From NCBI GenBank assembly GCA_963924555.1, contig OZ004582.1:62001-126000 (forward strand): DNA of 64,000 nucleotides. The letters are read 5' to 3'. The position numbers and the translations under genes were made by a program. Positions 36,221 through 47,516 of the stretch are shown here, in pieces. How positions within the stretch are numbered: position 1 is the first letter of the stretch; each line of letters opens with the position of its first letter. Source of the stretch: Crambe crambe. Lineage: Eukaryota; Porifera; Demospongiae; Poecilosclerida; Crambeidae. The notes beneath the pieces are model-generated. The model was not told the origin of the DNA. It worked only from the letters and a program-made list of their open reading frames with translations, and searched no databases.

Positions 36221-37080
36221 GGACTTGAGGGACTTAAGTGTACTTCGTAATACTTCAAAGTGTAGGAATAGACTTGAGGGACATCTACTGTGCATTACCA
36301 TGACTTGAGGGACTTCCGTAATCTCTATCTGGCCTTGAGGGACTTTGAATGTCTTTATCTATACTTGAGGGACTTAAGTGTACTTGGTAATACTTCAAAG
36401 TGTAGGAATAGACTTGAGGGACATCTACTGTGCATTACCGTGACTTGAGGGACTTCATAAATACTTAACTAACCTCATGGATACTTTACCTCAACCCCTG
36501 TTAACGAAACAAAACCTCATGGCTATTTTACCTCTGGAAACCTCAACCCAGGTTAACGTTGGAAAACCTCATGGCTATTTTACCTCTGGAAACCTCAACC
36601 CAGGTTAACAAGACATAACCTCATGGCTATTTTACCTCTGGAAACCTCAACCCAGGTTAACAGGACATAACCTCATGGCTATTTTACCTCTGGAAACCTC
36701 AACCCAGGTTAACAGGACATAACCTCATGGCTATTTTACCTCTGGAAACCTCAACCCAGGTTAACAGGACATAACCTCATGGCTATTTTACCTCTGGAAA
36801 CCTCAACCCAGGTTAACAATACATAACCTCATGGCTATTTTACCTCTGGAAACCTCAACCCAGGTTAAAGAAACCTAACCTCATGGATATTTTACCCCTA
36901 AATCGAGATAAGATTTATCCATGAAGTTGAGGTTGACTTAAGGGTAAAATCCTCCAAGTATATGACCATAAGGGGAAAAAAGACTCAAATTTGCGAATTT
37001 GAGGGATAAAACACTCAAGTATATGAATATAAGGGATCATATTATATATATGAGGGATGGTGAGGGATCCTTCTCCATGC

Positions 37081-37092
37081 CCCTAGCCCTAG
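37081..37092 (+). repeat. Two CCCTAG hexamers, X unit 5/6 junction
   Basis: The G end of unit 5 is followed by two hexamers and then an I monomer entered at aaacctgaatggg. Confidence 0.75.
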
Positions 37093-37528
37093 AAACCTGA
37101 ATGGGTGGAAAACAGTCAGGAGGGATAACCCGAGAGGCATGGGGGATAACCTCGTGGTAGTCCGGATGAAAATGCCCCCAGGACAGCTAACCCTGCCCTC
37201 ATGTACCATAGAGATCCCCTAGGGGGTGTACATATGCCCTTAGGGCCGATTTGGACCTCTAACCTCAACCTAACCTCAACCTAACCTAACCTGAAGAAAC
37301 CTGAAGAAACCTGAATGGGTGGAAAACAGTCAGGAGGGATAACCTGAGAAGCATGAGGGATAATTTCGTGGTAATCCAGATGAAATTGCCCCCAGGACAG
37401 CTAACCCTGCCCCCATGTGCCATAGAGATCCCCTAGGGGGTGTACATATGCCCTTCGGGCCGATTTGGACCTCTAACCTCAACCTAACCTAACCTGAACC
37501 TAACCTGAAGAAACCTGAAGAAATCTGA
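37092..37528. repeat. I array remnant, two monomers (X unit 6)
   Basis: The gene-bearing unit keeps only the last two monomers of the I array, because its left end is truncated at the CCCTAG junction. Confidence 0.88.
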
Positions 37529-37561
37529 GGGCTTATCTCCTTAACCTGTAGGTTGAGGTCT

Positions 37562-38010
37562 TAACCCAGGGGCACCTAATTTAGCCATGTAGGTTTATAA
37601 CCTCAACCTGTATTAACCCGGGGGCACCTAATTTAGCCATGTAGGTTTATAACCTCAACCTGTATTAACCCGGGGGCACCTAATTTAGCCATGTAGGTTT
37701 ATAACCTCAACCTGTATTAACCCGGGGGCACCTAATTTAGCCATGTAGGTTTATAACCTCAACCTGTATTAACCCGGGGGCACCTAATTTAGCCATGTAG
37801 GTTTATAACCTCAACCTGTATTAACCCGGGGGCACCTAATTTAGCCATGTAGGTTTATAACCTCAACCTGTATTAACCCGGGGGCACCTAATTTAGCCAT
37901 GTAGGTTTATAACCTCAACCTGTATTAACCCGGGGGCACCTAATTTAGCCATGTAGGTTTATAACCTCAACCTGTATTAACCCGGGGCACCTAATTTAGC
38001 CATGTAGGTT
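37562..38010. repeat. A satellite, 52 bp x 9 (X unit 6)
   Basis: Same monomers, lying just left of the B array in the gene-bearing unit. Confidence 0.9.
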
Positions 38011-38019
38011 ATATACTTT

Positions 38020-38276
38020 GAAATCTAGCCCTTCCGAGTTGCATCTTGCCCTAATCATCCCTTCCAAGTTGCATCTAGCCCTAGTCATCCCTTCCGAGTT
38101 GCATCTAGCCCTAGTCATCCCTTCCGAGTTGCATCTAGCCCTAGTCATCCCTTCTGAGTTGCATTTAGCCCTAGACATCCCTTCCAAGTTGCATCTAGCC
38201 CTAGACATCCCTTCCAAGTTGAATCTAGCTCTAGTCATCCCTTCCGAGTTGCATCTAGCCCTAGTCATCCCTTCTA
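38020..38276. repeat. B satellite, 30 bp (X unit 6)
   Basis: Same monomers as unit 4. Confidence 0.88.
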
Positions 38277-40526
38277 TGAAACCATGAAGGATATTCACTG
38301 AGACGTGCAAGCCAGGAGGGAAAGGTAAGGTCATAGCTAGGAGGGATGATATATCTGGTCACCAATTGTCCTCTCAGAATCCATGGGGGCCACCAATTGT
38401 CCTCCTAGAAGTATCTGAAATTTCAAAGTCCCAGAATATCCAGGAAGGATCGAATACGAAACCATGAAGGATATTCACTGAGATGTGCAAGCCAGGAGGG
38501 AAAGGTAAGGTCATAGCTAGGAGGGATGATATATCTGGCCCATGGGGGGTCACCAATTGTCCTCCCAGAATCCATGGGGGTCACCAATTGTCCTCTCAGG
38601 ATCCATGGGGGCCACCAATTGTCCTCCAAGAATCCATGGGGGCCACCAATTGTCCTCCAAGAAGGAGCTGAAATTTCAAAGTCCCAGAATATCCAGGAAG
38701 GATCGAATACGAAACCATGAAGGATATTCACTGAGATATGCAAGCCAGGAGGGAAAGGTAAGGTCATAGCTAGGAGGGATGATATATCTGGTCACCAATT
38801 GTCCTCTCAGAATCCATGGGGGCCACCAATTGTCCTCCTAGAAGTATCTGAAATTTCAAAGTCCCAGAATATCCAGGAAGGATCGAATACGAAACCATGA
38901 AGGATATTCACTGAGACGTGCAAGCCAGGAGGGAAAGGTAAGGTCATAGCTAGGAGGGATGATATATCTGGCCCATGGGGGATCACCAATTGTCCTCCCA
39001 GAATCCATGGGGGTCACCAATTGTCCTCTCAGGATCCATGGGGGCCACCAATTGTCCTCCAAGAATCCATGGGGGCCACCAATTGTCCTCCAAGAAGGAG
39101 CTGAAATTTCAAAGTCCCAGAATATCCAGGAAGGATCGAATATGAAACCATGAAGGATATTCACTGAGATGTGCAAGCCAGGAGGGAAAGGTAAGGTCAT
39201 AGCTAGGAGGGATGATGGGGGTCACCAATTGTCCTCTCAGGATCCATGGGGGCCACCAATTGTCCTCCAAGAATCCATGGGGGCCACCAATTGTCCTCCA
39301 AGAAGGAGCTGAAATTTCAAAGTCCCAGAATATCCAGGAAGGATCGAATACGAAACCATGAAGGATATTCACTGAGATGTGCAAGCCAGGAGGGAAAGGT
39401 AAGGTCATAGCTAGGAGGGATGATATATCTGGCCCATGGGGGGTCACCAATTGTCCTCCTAGAAGTATCTGAAATTTCAAAGTCCCAGAATATCCAGGAA
39501 GGATCGAATACGAAACCATGAAGGATATTCACTGAGATGTGCAAGCCAGGAGGGAAAGGTAAGGTCATAGCTAGGAGGGATGATATATCTGGCCCATGGG
39601 GGGTCACCAATTGTCCTCCCGGAATCCATGGGGGTCACCAATTGTCCTCTCAGAATCCATGGGGGTCACCAATTGTCCTCTCAGAATCCATGGGGGCCAC
39701 CAATTGTCCTCTCAGAATCCATGGGGGCCACCAATTGTCCTCCAAGAAGGAGCTGAAATTTCAAAGTCCCAGAATATCCAGGAAGGATCGAATACGAAAC
39801 CATGAAGGATATTCACTGAGATGTGCAAGCCAGGAGGGAAAGGTAAGGTCATAGCTAGGAGGGATGATATATCTGGTCACCAATTGTCCTCTCAGAATCC
39901 ATGGGGGCCACCAATTGTCCTCCTAGAAGTATCTGAAATTTCAAAGTCCCAGAATATCCAGGAAGGATCGAATACGAAACCATGAAGGATATTCACTGAG
40001 ATGTGCAAGCCAGGAGGGAAAGGTAAGGTCATAGCTAGGAGGGATGATATATCTGGCCCATGGGGGTCACCAATTGTCCTCCCAGAATCCATGGGGGTCA
40101 CCAATTGTCCTCTCAGGATCCATGGGGGCCACCAATTGTCCTCCAAGAATCCATGGGGGCCACCAATTGTCCTCCAAGAAGGAGCTGAAATTTCAAAGTC
40201 CCAGAATATCCAGGAAGGATCGAATACGAAACCGTGAAGGATATTCACTGAGACGTGCAAGCCAGGAGGGAAAGGTAAGGTCATAGCTAGGAGGGATGAT
40301 ATATCTGGCCCATGGGGGGTCACCAATTGTCCTCCCGGAATCCATGGGGGTCACCAATTGTCCTCCCAGAATCCATGGGGGTCACCAATTGTCCTCTCAG
40401 AATCCATGGGGGCCACCAATTGTCCTCTCAGAATCCATGGGGGCCACCAATTGTCCTCCAAGAAGGAGCTGAAATTTCAAAGTCCCAGAATATCCAGGAA
40501 GGATCGAATACGAAACCGTGAAGGAT
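38277..40526. repeat. C region: nested 31-bp repeats (X unit 6)
   Basis: The longest C region, with a different number and order of 31-bp monomers. It ends at ggagccctaatccctag and then passes into the 3' flank of the intact recombinase gene. Confidence 0.85.
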
Positions 40527-40675
40527 ATTTATGGAGCCCTAATCCCTAGCTAAGTCGTAGATATCTAAATTTCTATTTCCAATTGAGAGAAAGAATTTTT
40601 TTTTAATTGAATCGACAACTGTTTGTGACAATGATTTGAATTGATTTGAAAGGAAAATTTGTGAGGATGGAGTAG

Positions 40676-42124
40676 TCACTTTGCTTGTTTGATTATGTTC
40701 TTTATTTTATCCTGAATGTTTTGTGCTGTCCTTCCTATGAACAGATCCTGTCCCTGGTGCTTGCTTAGGAATTCAGCACACTCTGAAATCTTTGCAACTT
40801 TGGACCCCTCTCCAATTTTGAAGTGACTCTTCAGTATGCTTCTCTCCTCTTCGCTATAGAGCCGCCTCTTCTTTGCTGGTGGTTGTTCTGATTGTCTGGG
40901 GGAAGGCGTGACCACCACTTCTTGCATTCTCTTGTATCTGAATTGTACAGCGTGAGTTGTGTGTGTGTGTGCAGATTGTGATTGACTTACGTTTCCACGG
41001 CTTTTTCCGCATTGCCGGCCTGTTGGTAAGTGGACCGGTGCACATCGAGGGAGTGCGTCATGTGAACGGCGACTGCACGCACCTCCCCCTCCGTGGTCTC
41101 TGCCTGTGCTACAGTTGTCGCCATCTGTTTTCTCGCCATCGTTGGGGACACCTGAAATTTCTTTCCGAAAAACTCGGACAGTTTCTCCAGCTCGTTGCCT
41201 ATGTGGGTCACCTTTTCCCCGGATGGTGTTGTGAAAATGAGATCGGGGCCGGTCTTTTGTCCCGCATACTTCACTAATAGCTGGTGCACCCTGTTGTGCA
41301 TGGCAATGCTCGCCGATCCATGCGAGGCTGTTGTCTTGTGCTCCCACACCTTGACTACGTGGAAATTTGTAGTCTTCTGGGCATTGGCCACCTCGGAGGC
41401 CGTCATGTTGGCCACTGCCCCCTGCCGTTGAAAATTGGTGTAGACCAAGTGGCACATCAAGAACCTGGACAGTAATATATAGTCATTAGTAGAAGCAGTG
41501 GATGCAGCAGTAGTAGTATTGACTTACCTCCTGACCATTATGTCCTGAGGATCTTTCTCTGACATCTCCAGGATCTTCTCAAAGGTGGAGTCGGACACTA
41601 GGAAGTTTGTTAGCTCAGTTGGTAGCGACATGTTGCTGCTAACATAGTCCTTCTTCCTTGCAGCCATCATGTTTTTCTCCCGGTTTAGCCCCTTCTTCAT
41701 CGCTGTTGCTTTTATGGTCGCGATGTTTACCCTCGAAGCCAACCTCTCATTTTCTTCACTGGGCTCATCGGGCATGCTGTACGAGAAAGATGAAATGTTC
41801 TTAGGGTATGCATTGTCAATGCTCGTCTAGCTTACCGGTGGACGATGAATCTCTGTGCAAAGCAGAGTGTGTTTAGCTTTGTAATGATGCCGCTGGGTCC
41901 AAGTCTCCTTCTTCTGAGCTCCTCGACAAAGGATTCAATCTTCTTAACTATCACCACCTGCTCAATGTCCAGCTTCTCCGGGTTTGCATAGAACAGGAAC
42001 TTTGATAGATCTGTGCTCATTACTTTCTGCTGGTTGATCTTCTTAGAGCCACCAGAAAGACTGCCGAGATATCTGTAAAGAGAGATAGATAGATAGTTAG
42101 ATAGATAGAAGGAATACAACAGAC

Positions 42125-42174
<50 letters not shown>

Positions 42175-43176
42175 CTAGACAGAGGAGATATACTTACTCC
42201 CTGAATTCAACCAAGACTGGTGTGTTGTGCGGGAATGTCTTGAGGTTGCGCGTGTCCCCAAACCTCTGACGACCGGTCGATGTGATTTCCAACTTCAGTA
42301 GGTCGAGTGATTTTTTCTCTTCTGCAGCAGCCACCGCTCCAGTGTCTTGCTCCTTCTCAGTAGAAGGTCCGGGAGCTGTAGAGTCCGCTGAACTGATCAG
42401 CCCCACAATCTTGGTGAGATCGGTATACTGCCTTTTCAGGGCAGTGGAGAGATCGCGATGCTTGGATCCCTGGTGGATGTGATTCCATGGGCGCTTCATT
42501 GTCACGCCGCACCCAGGGACCTGGCAGGTGAAGTATCGCTCTGAGAGTGTGTGCGTAGGGAAAGGAGAAAGAATTAAACTTGCATACCGATCTAGCTAGT
42601 AACCTGTAGCTAGCAAGTTACTTGGCAGTTAGCTAGTTAGATAGTTACTAGATCGGAAAGTTGTCGCTCACCTTCGACGTTAATGTAGCTAGCTCTGTCA
42701 CTTAGTGACAGTACTTGATTAGGTTCTACTCACCAGTCTTGTCAAGAGGCTTTGAGGGGGGAGACTCTGGCACACATGAGACGACGTCCTGCTGCTGCAG
42801 CTGCTGCTGCTGCTGCTGCTGCTGCTGATCTTCCTCTGGTTGGAAGCTTGCTTTGTGTCCATGCACTGGTGTGGAGTTCAGCATGGCTTTGGGGATCTTG
42901 TCGAGTGAAGTGACTGCAAAAAAAAGAGACACAATGCGAGATTAGACACAGTACTTGCAAGTGATTGAAGGACCTACAATACTCGTAGGTGACGTTGAAG
43001 TCGACGGTGCAGAATTGGTCTTCGACCTCTTTGCCATCTGCATATATTCTGCAGAGGCCAGGGTTGATCTCATGACCGAGTTCTTCTAGCTTGCAGGAGA
43101 TTGCAGAGAGATCGTCGTCCTGGTGGACTTCCAGGCTGACTGGCTCTTCATCAACTAGGACTGTGACGGTAGGCAT
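40676..43176 (-). CDS. Crypton-like tyrosine recombinase with zinc finger and SANT domain (647 aa, 7 exons)
   Basis: Exons on the minus strand: 43176-42978, 42913-42734, 42540-42198, 42072-41836, 41776-41528, 41464-40991, 40937-40676. All junctions are GT-AG and keep frame (1944 nt with stop). Order: unrecognised residues 1-66; polyglutamine 96-108; C2H2-like finger C132, C137, H149, H154; N-terminal core-binding region from about 242; catalytic region with R416, K446, R514, H540 and the likely nucleophile Y549; SANT/Myb-like segment from about 583 to the end. The spacing H540 to Y549 (nine) is usual for tyrosine recombinases. The box II histidine is a threonine (T511-x-x-R514). The family catalyses DNA strand exchange through a 3'-phosphotyrosine link, so this is presumably the integrase/excisionase of the X element. 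Introns are 53-193 nt; intron 3 holds a GATA microsatellite. It diverges from the gene at 43495. The Crypton assignment is inferred from architecture; the recombinase call is firm. Confidence 0.85.
42081..42182. repeat. GATA microsatellite in recombinase intron 3
   Basis: A run of about 20 GATA units, slightly interrupted near 42110, inside the 125-nt intron between exons 3 and 4 of the recombinase gene. Confidence 0.9.
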
Positions 43177-43494
43177 CTTCTTTTACTTCTTCTGATTCGG
43201 GAAAGGTTGATAATGACCGTCTATGGCTGATTTCGCGCCTTTTATACTTGATTCTGACCGGTCTTGATTAGTTGACCAATCAGATTCGCGAGCGATGACG
43301 TAACTGGATTAGTTACGTCGCGAGCGATGACGTAACTGGATTATTGACCAATCAGATTCGTTTCAGATTTGGCGGGAAATTCGAGTTTGACAGGTCCTGA
43401 TTAGTCTCTGGAATAGACCAATCAGATTCGGTAAGCAGAACCTGCGCAGATTTGGGAGATATAGTACTCAATTACATTCATTGGTGAAGTGACT
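43177..43494. promoter_or_regulatory. Bidirectional promoter of the X-element gene pair
   Basis: The 318 bp between the two divergent start codons hold three copies of GACCAATCAGATTCG (43274-43288, 43346-43360, 43416-43430), each with a CCAAT box. There is a ~24-bp direct repeat containing TGACGTAA (TGACG at 43296 and 43328), with an inverted TTACGTC between them, and an E2F-like TTTGGCGGGAAA (43368-43379). TATAAAAGG reads on the minus strand at 43238-43246, about 62 bp before the recombinase ATG, so it suits that gene. A second E2F-like TTTCGCGCC lies at 43231-43239. CCAAT, CRE and E2F sites suggest cell-cycle-linked expression; this is inference from motifs only. Confidence 0.7.
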
Positions 43495-44350
43495 ATGGCA
43501 GAAGCTCAACCTAAGAGAGCCAAGAGGCAGTGCAGTATCTGCAGCAATTGGTACTGCAAGCTAACAGACCACCTCAAGAAGGCCCACAAGTTGGAGACAA
43601 AGGAGGAGAGGGAGCCTTATGTTAAGGAGGCTTTCAAGAAGACTCCAGATCTGAGGGTTCAGAGTGAGTGTGTGCAATAGAGTAGTCTCTGCTGTTGCTT
43701 ATCTTAGAATCTTCTTTACAGAGAGACTGGCAGAGGGAAAGACCTGTATCACACGCAAGAGAGGAAGAGAGTATGAATGCCCCTACCCACACTGCAAGGG
43801 ATCCAGCTATGATAGGCTGGCTGACCATCTCTCTTCGGTGCATAACCTTAAGGGAGAAGAGTGGAAGCCGCTTAGACACAGACTCCTCAATATGGCGCAC
43901 ACTGAGGACTGGAACGACCTGTACAAAGAGGAGGAAGAGATGCTAGACTTGCTTCCGAGAAAAGCGGAGGATTTCAAGGGGGAAACAATCTCAATAGACT
44001 ACCTGAAGGAAGACACTGACCAGACAGCTGAACAACTTGCTCTGCCTCTTCCGAAATGGGCGAACGAAGAAAATTTAAAAGAGTTACTGGACGGACAGGA
44101 CCAATCAGACGCAGACTCCATCTTTGGAAGACCTAAGCCAATCAGGCCGCAGATGGAAGAAATTTTCCCCAACGTGAAGAGGAGGGCAGAAAGAGAAGCA
44201 GAGAGAACAGAGAGAGCAAAGAGAGCGGCAGAGAGAGAAAAGAGAGCCGAGAGAGAAGCAGAAAGGGAAGCAGAGAGAGCAGCAGAAAGGGAGGCAGAGA
44301 GATGCAGGGGAAAGAAGAAGAAGAGGAAGAAGAATCCCTTCATTCTTTGA
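43495..44350 (+). CDS. Element-encoded two-zinc-finger, charged coiled-coil protein (265 aa, 2 exons)
   Basis: Exons 43495-43663 and 43722-44350, joined by a 58-nt GT-AG intron (donor A|GTGAGT, acceptor TTTACAG|AG) that keeps frame. I chose the ATG at 43495; the GTG six bases upstream is not needed. Finger 1 is C13-x2-C16-x9-H26-x4-H31. Finger 2 is C76-x4-C81-x10-H92-x4-H97, the same spacing as the finger in the family Z recombinase. Residues 98-205 are acidic and unrecognised. Residues about 207-253 are a run of short Ala-Glu-Arg repeats that should form a charged helix, followed by a lysine-rich tail that could be a nuclear localisation signal. It is divergently transcribed from the recombinase. 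I infer a DNA-binding accessory factor for transposition or its regulation. I do not recognise a named family. Confidence 0.75.
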
Positions 44351-44436
44351 AGGTACTCAGACTTTGACTTGTTTTTTAACTTGACTGTGAATGTCTTTAT
44401 GTTGTGAATGTTAATGTCTTTATCATGCAATTACTT

Positions 44437-45301
44437 TGACTCGACTTGAGGGACTTCCGTAATCTCTATCTGGCCTTGAGGGACTTTGCATGTCTTTATC
44501 TGGACTTGAGGGACTTAAGTGTACTTCGTAATACTTCAAAGTGTAGGAATAGACTTGAGGGACATCTACTGTGCATTACCATGACTTGAGGGACTTTCGT
44601 AATCTCTATCAGGCCTTGAGGGATTTTGCATGTCTTTATCTGGACTTGAGGGACTTAAGTGTACTTCGTAATACTTCCAAGTGTAGAAATAGACTTGAGG
44701 GACATCTACTGTGCATTACCATGACTTGCGGGACTTGTGTAATCTCTATCAGGCCTTGAGGGACTTTGCATGTCTTTATCTGGACTTGAGGAACTTAAGT
44801 GTACTTCGTAATACTTCCAAGTATCGGAATAGACTTGAGGGACGTGGACTGTGCATTACAATGACTTGAGGGACTTACATAGTCTATATCAGGCCTTGAG
44901 GGACTTTGCATGTCTTTATCTGGACTTGAGGGACTTAAGTGTACTTCGTAATACTTCCAAGTGTAGGAATAGACTTGAGGGACATCTACTGTGCATTACC
45001 ATGACTTGAGGGACTTGCGTAATCTCTATCAGGCCTTGAGGGACTTTGCATGTCTTTATCTGGACTTGAGGAACTTAAGTGTACTTCGTAATACTTCCAA
45101 GTATCGGAATAGACTTGAGGGACGTGGACTGTGCATTACAATGACTTGAGGGACTTACATAGTCTATATCAGGCCTTGAGGGACTTTGCATGTCTTTATA
45201 TGGACTTGAGGGACTTAAGTGTACTTGGTAATACTTATAAGTATCGGAATAGACTTGAGGGACATCTACTGTGCATTACCATGACTTGAGGGACTTCATA
45301 A
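44437..45301. repeat. E array: 140-bp repeat, about six copies
   Basis: Monomers recur every 140 bp (gcattacc at 44572, 44712 and onwards) and contain several CTTGAGGGACTT sub-repeats. It starts just after the 3' end of the zinc-finger gene. One- to two-copy versions follow every D1 and D2 fragment in the other X units. Diverged copies are also present within Y (33040-33480). Confidence 0.88.
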
Positions 45302-45712
45302 ATAACTAACCTCATGGATACTTTACCTCAACCCCTGTTAACGAAACAAAACCTCATGGCTATTTTACCTCTGGAAACCTCAACCCAGGTTAACGTTGGA
45401 TAACCTCATGGCTATTTTACCTCTGGAAACCTCAACCCAGGTTAACAAGACATAACCTCATGGCTATTTTACCTCTGGAAACCTCAACCCAGGTTAACGT
45501 TGGATAACCTCATGGCTATTTTACCTCTGGAAACCTCAACCCAGGTTAACAAGACATAACCTCATGGCTATTTTACCTCTGGAAACCTCAACCCAGGTTA
45601 ACGTTGGATAACCTCATGGCTATTTTACCTCTGGAAACCTCAACCCAGGTTAACAAGACATAACCTCATGGCTATTTTACCTCTGGAAACCTCAACCCAG
45701 GTTAAAGAAACC
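45302..45712. repeat. F satellite, 52 bp (X unit 6)
   Basis: About eight alternating monomers between the E array and the G end of the gene-bearing unit. Confidence 0.87.
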
Positions 45713-45917
45713 TAACCTCATGGATATTTTACCCCTAAATCGAGATAAGATTTATCCATGAAGTTGAGGTTGACTTAAGGGTAAAATCCTCCAAGTATAT
45801 GACCATAAGGGGAAAAAAGATTCAAATTTGCGAATTTGAGGGATAAAACACTCAAGTATATGAATATAAGGGATCATATTTTATATATGAGGGATGGTGA
45901 GGGATCCTTCTCCATGC
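45713..45917. other. G block: right-end region of family X
   Basis: About 200 bp, conserved in every X unit, from cctaaatcgagataag to ggatccttctccatgc, always followed by CCCTAG. It contains several AGGGAT motifs and a palindromic tatatata core. No gene. It is the only part present at the right end of every X copy, so it probably includes the right terminal recombination site. Other copies end at 5271, 14444, 22761, 31857, 37080, 48272 and 51600. Confidence 0.72.
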
Positions 45918-45937
45918 CCCTAGCCCTAGCCCCCTAG
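45918..45937 (+). repeat. CCCTAG hexamers, X unit 6/7 junction
   Basis: Two perfect hexamers, then an extended C run and a third CCCTAG, followed by gttaac of the F satellite. Confidence 0.75.
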
Positions 45938-46589
45938 GTTAACAAGACATAACCTCATGGCTATTTTACCTCTGGAAACCTCAACCCAGGTTAACGTTGG
46001 ATAACCTCATGGCTATTTTACCTCAACCCAGGTTAACAAGACATAACCTCATGGCTATTTTACCTCTGGAAACCTCAACCCAGGTTAACATTGGATAACC
46101 TCATGGCTATTTTACCTCTGGAAACCTCAACCCAGGTTAACAAGACATAACCTCATGGCTATTTTACCTCTGGAAACCTCAACCCAGGTTAACATTGGAT
46201 AACCTCATGGCTATTTTACCTCTGGAAACCTCAACCCAGATTAACAAGACATAACCTCATGGCTATTTTACCTCTGGAAACTTCAACCCAGGTTAACAAG
46301 ACATAACCTCATGGCTATTTTACCTCTGGAAACCTCAACCCAGATTAACAAGACATAACCTCATGGCTATTTTACCTCTGGAAACCTCAACCCAGGTTAA
46401 CGTTGGATAACCTCATGGCTATTTTACCTCTGGAAACCTCAACTCAGGTTAACAAGACATAACCTCATGGCTATTTTACCTCTGGAAACCTCAACCCAAG
46501 TTAACGATGGATAACTTCATGGCTATTTTACCTCTGGAAACCTCAACCCAGGTTAACAAGACATAACCTCATGGCTATTTTACCTCTGG
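45938..46589. repeat. F satellite, 52 bp (X unit 7)
   Basis: Forms the truncated left end of unit 7 in the same way. Confidence 0.88.
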
Positions 46590-46910
46590 ATCCTCTAAGA
46601 AGGAGCTGAAATTTCAAAGTCCCAGAATATCCAGGAAGGATCGAATACGAAACCATGAAGGATATTCACTGAGATGTGCAAGCCAGGAGGGAAAGGTAAG
46701 GTCATAGCTAGGAGGGATGATATATCTGGCCCATGGGGGTCACCAATTGTCCTCCCAGAATCCATGGGGGTCACCAATTGTCCTCTCAGAATCCATGGGG
46801 GCCACCAATTATTGTCCTCCTAGAAGTATCTGAAATTTCAAAGTCCCAGAATATCCAGGAAGGATCCATGAAGGATATTCACCGAGACGTGCAAGCCGGG
46901 AGGGAAAGAT

Positions 46911-47516
46911 AAGTGTATAGCTAGGAGGGATGTCCAGCAAAAAGTATCTAAATTTCTAGAGGAAAAATTTGAATTGTGAGACTTGATTAGAAATAGAAAG
47001 AAATTGTGAGAATGATTGATTACATTAGTACTGTTTTTTGTGAGAATGATTGATTACATTTTAAATAAAAAGAACTGTTGGTTTGCTGTCACTTGCTCTG
47101 CTTTATCATGTTTTTGATCTTGTCCTGTGTCCTTCCCCTCAAACTGCATATCTCTCTGGTACTCTCTAAGGAAATCTGCACACTCAGAAAGTTTTGCCAC
47201 TTTAGACCTCTCTCCGCCAATGTCGAAATATCTCTTTAGGATTGAGTATTCTTCTTCGGAATAGAGTCCTCTTTTTTGCTGGGGGTGGAGTTTGATGTGC
47301 TTTGGGAAGGCGTGGCCACAACTTCTTGTATCTGAATGGTACAACGTGAGTTGAACTAGTGTGTGTGCAGACTGTAAATGACTTACGTTTCGACAGTCTT
47401 TTCAGTGTTGCCGGCCTGTTGGTAGGTTGACTGGTGGACATCTACTGAGTGCGTCATATGGCTGGCTACGGCGTGCACTTCCCCTTCTGTGGTTTCAGCC
47501 TGCGCTACGGATGCAT
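46911..47516 (-). pseudogene. D2: 3' fragment of YR recombinase (X unit 7)
   Basis: Carries the longer exon 6 segment as in units 1-3. Its own variant of the short deletion after AKK differs from units 1-3 by one base (GGACTC instead of AGACTC on the minus strand). Confidence 0.77.

Larger units (their letters stand above)
34454..37080 (+). mobile_element. Family X unit 5, left-truncated in F
   Basis: This copy begins inside the F satellite directly after two CCCTAG hexamers and runs to the normal G end. F 34454-35303, C' 35304-35621, D2 35622-36220, E' 36221-36470, F' 36471-36873, G 36874-37080. The start shares the bases AG between the hexamer and the F monomer (ccAGGTTAAC versus ctAGGTTAAC). 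Hexamers follow at 37081-37092. Confidence 0.78.
37093..45917 (+). mobile_element. Family X unit 6, gene-bearing copy with intact YR recombinase
   Basis: Left-truncated in the I array (37092-37528), then A 37562-38010, B 38020-38276, C 38277-40526, recombinase gene on the minus strand 40676-43176, divergent zinc-finger gene 43495-44350, E 44437-45301, F 45302-45712, G 45713-45917, then CCCTAG. D1, F, C' and D2 of the non-autonomous units are missing here and the full genes occupy that place. This indicates that the others derive from such a copy by internal deletion and rearrangement. It is the only X copy in the window able to encode proteins. Confidence 0.8.

Noticed and set aside
40957..41431. 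Plus-strand frames opposite recombinase exon 6
   Set aside because: Shadows of the real coding strand with no recognisable features.
40676..41455. 259-codon uninterrupted minus-strand frame
   Set aside because: It reads through the intron at 40938-40990 and out of frame through exon 6. The spliced model keeps the recombinase motifs and uses good GT-AG sites.
43489..43494. GTG six bases upstream as the start of the zinc-finger gene
   Set aside because: Eukaryotic genes rarely start at GTG and an ATG follows in frame at 43495.
43999..44430. 143-codon minus-strand frame with serine/leucine repeats
   Set aside because: It is the antisense of the Ala-Glu-Arg repeats of the zinc-finger gene.
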